53,539 nucleotides of DNA from Nostoc sp. T09 (GTDB lineage Bacteria > Cyanobacteriota > Cyanobacteriia > Cyanobacteriales > Nostocaceae): assembly GCF_002154695.1 (NCBI RefSeq), contig NZ_MTAV01000095.1:1-53539 (forward strand), read 5' to 3'. The notes under the pieces were generated by a model. That model was given only the letters and a program-made list of their open reading frames with translations, ran no database searches and was not told the DNA's origin. Shown here in pieces: positions 53,288 to 53,539 of the stretch. Position 1 is the stretch's first letter; each line of letters begins with the position of its first letter. Both the position numbers and the translations under genes were made by a program.

Positions 53288-53539
53288 ACTAAACTTTTGT
53301 GTTTTTCTGTGCAACTTTGCGCAACACGCACTTTTTTTAATGAGGGAACCCACAGAAGTGTTCTCTTCGGCATGAGCCAAGGAAAGACGTGGTTCATAAA
53401 TACGGTCAAATAAGCTTTTTACAGCAGTTTTCAACTGAGTAAAGTACAGAACTTAATTTCACTTCTCTGAATTTTACTGTAATACCAATTCAAAAAATGT
53501 TTGCGACAGATAAGGCATTAAGGATGAAGTCGTAACCAG
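53288..53539. other. Right-hand end of the window
   Basis: These 252 bases hold no gene, RNA or clear repeat that I can support. Confidence 0.5.

Overview
The window is chromosomal DNA of a filamentous, Nostoc/Anabaena-type cyanobacterium. It carries psaC (photosystem I), a minCDE operon, an icfG-type carbon-control cluster, many GCGATCGC (HIP1) octamers, tandem heptamer (STRR-like) repeats, and several dispersed hairpin repeats of the kind common in Nostocales. All identifications come from reading motifs and from recalled family knowledge; no search was run.

Layout. (1) 1-4233: a multidomain VOC/SRPBCC/SnoaL-SnoaL protein whose reading frame runs off the left edge, then a DJ-1/PfpI protein, then an LtrA membrane protein on the other strand. 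(2) 4777-11863: a six-gene cluster, AGE-family protein, STAS, GlgX, STAS, GAF-PP2C phosphatase, HATPase kinase. This gene order matches the icfG cluster that I recall from Synechocystis 6803 (slr1855-slr1861), and it joins glycogen debranching to a partner-switching module. (3) 11938-13009: a DUF4188-like gene and a divergent PadR regulator that share a perfect 20-bp inverted repeat. (4) 13176-17815: a folate/biopterin-type transporter, a carotenoid oxygenase and gdhA. (5) 17982-21300: a UPF0175/DUF3368 toxin-antitoxin pair, then a Ser/Thr kinase fused to an FGE-like domain that resembles a diversity-generating-retroelement target, then an 11-copy 21-bp tandem repeat. (6) 21494-26823: a membrane protein, a DUF1537 kinase, minCDE, and a PIN-domain gene with a small partner. 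(7) 26893-34706: MAPEG protein, an exported cyanobacterial hypothetical, fmt, a DUF6464 protein, psaC and glmS, separated by two long gene-poor stretches.

(8) 34811-40915 is the defence-like, accessory part. It has a Uma2 endonuclease, a small unknown gene, and a 971-residue PLD-nuclease/SF2-helicase fusion. Directly beside the fusion lies wreckage of what I read as a pPIWI-RE prokaryotic Argonaute-like system: the C-terminal part of its helicase, broken by two frameshifts and a stop, fused by deletion to the C-terminal RNase H part of the PIWI protein. (9) 41670-47591 is a group of small-molecule genes: GST, MDR oxidoreductase, Asp/Asn-hydroxylase-like protein in which a metal-ligand His appears to be Tyr, hydantoinase/dihydroorotase-like amidohydrolase, and a coupled cupin plus exported ABM pair. 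Together they could be an undescribed pathway. (10) 47684-53287: hisS, two paralogous L,D-transpeptidases flanking a repeat-rich spacer, KDPG aldolase (eda), and a small membrane protein overlapping a PhnD-like binding protein that has no signal peptide.

The points most worth following up are the broken pPIWI-RE island with its intact PLD-helicase neighbour, the hydroxylase/amidohydrolase/cupin group, the kinase-FGE protein with the adjacent 21-bp array, the PadR operator, and the in-frame gene fusion with a retained ribosome binding site at 1433-1450.
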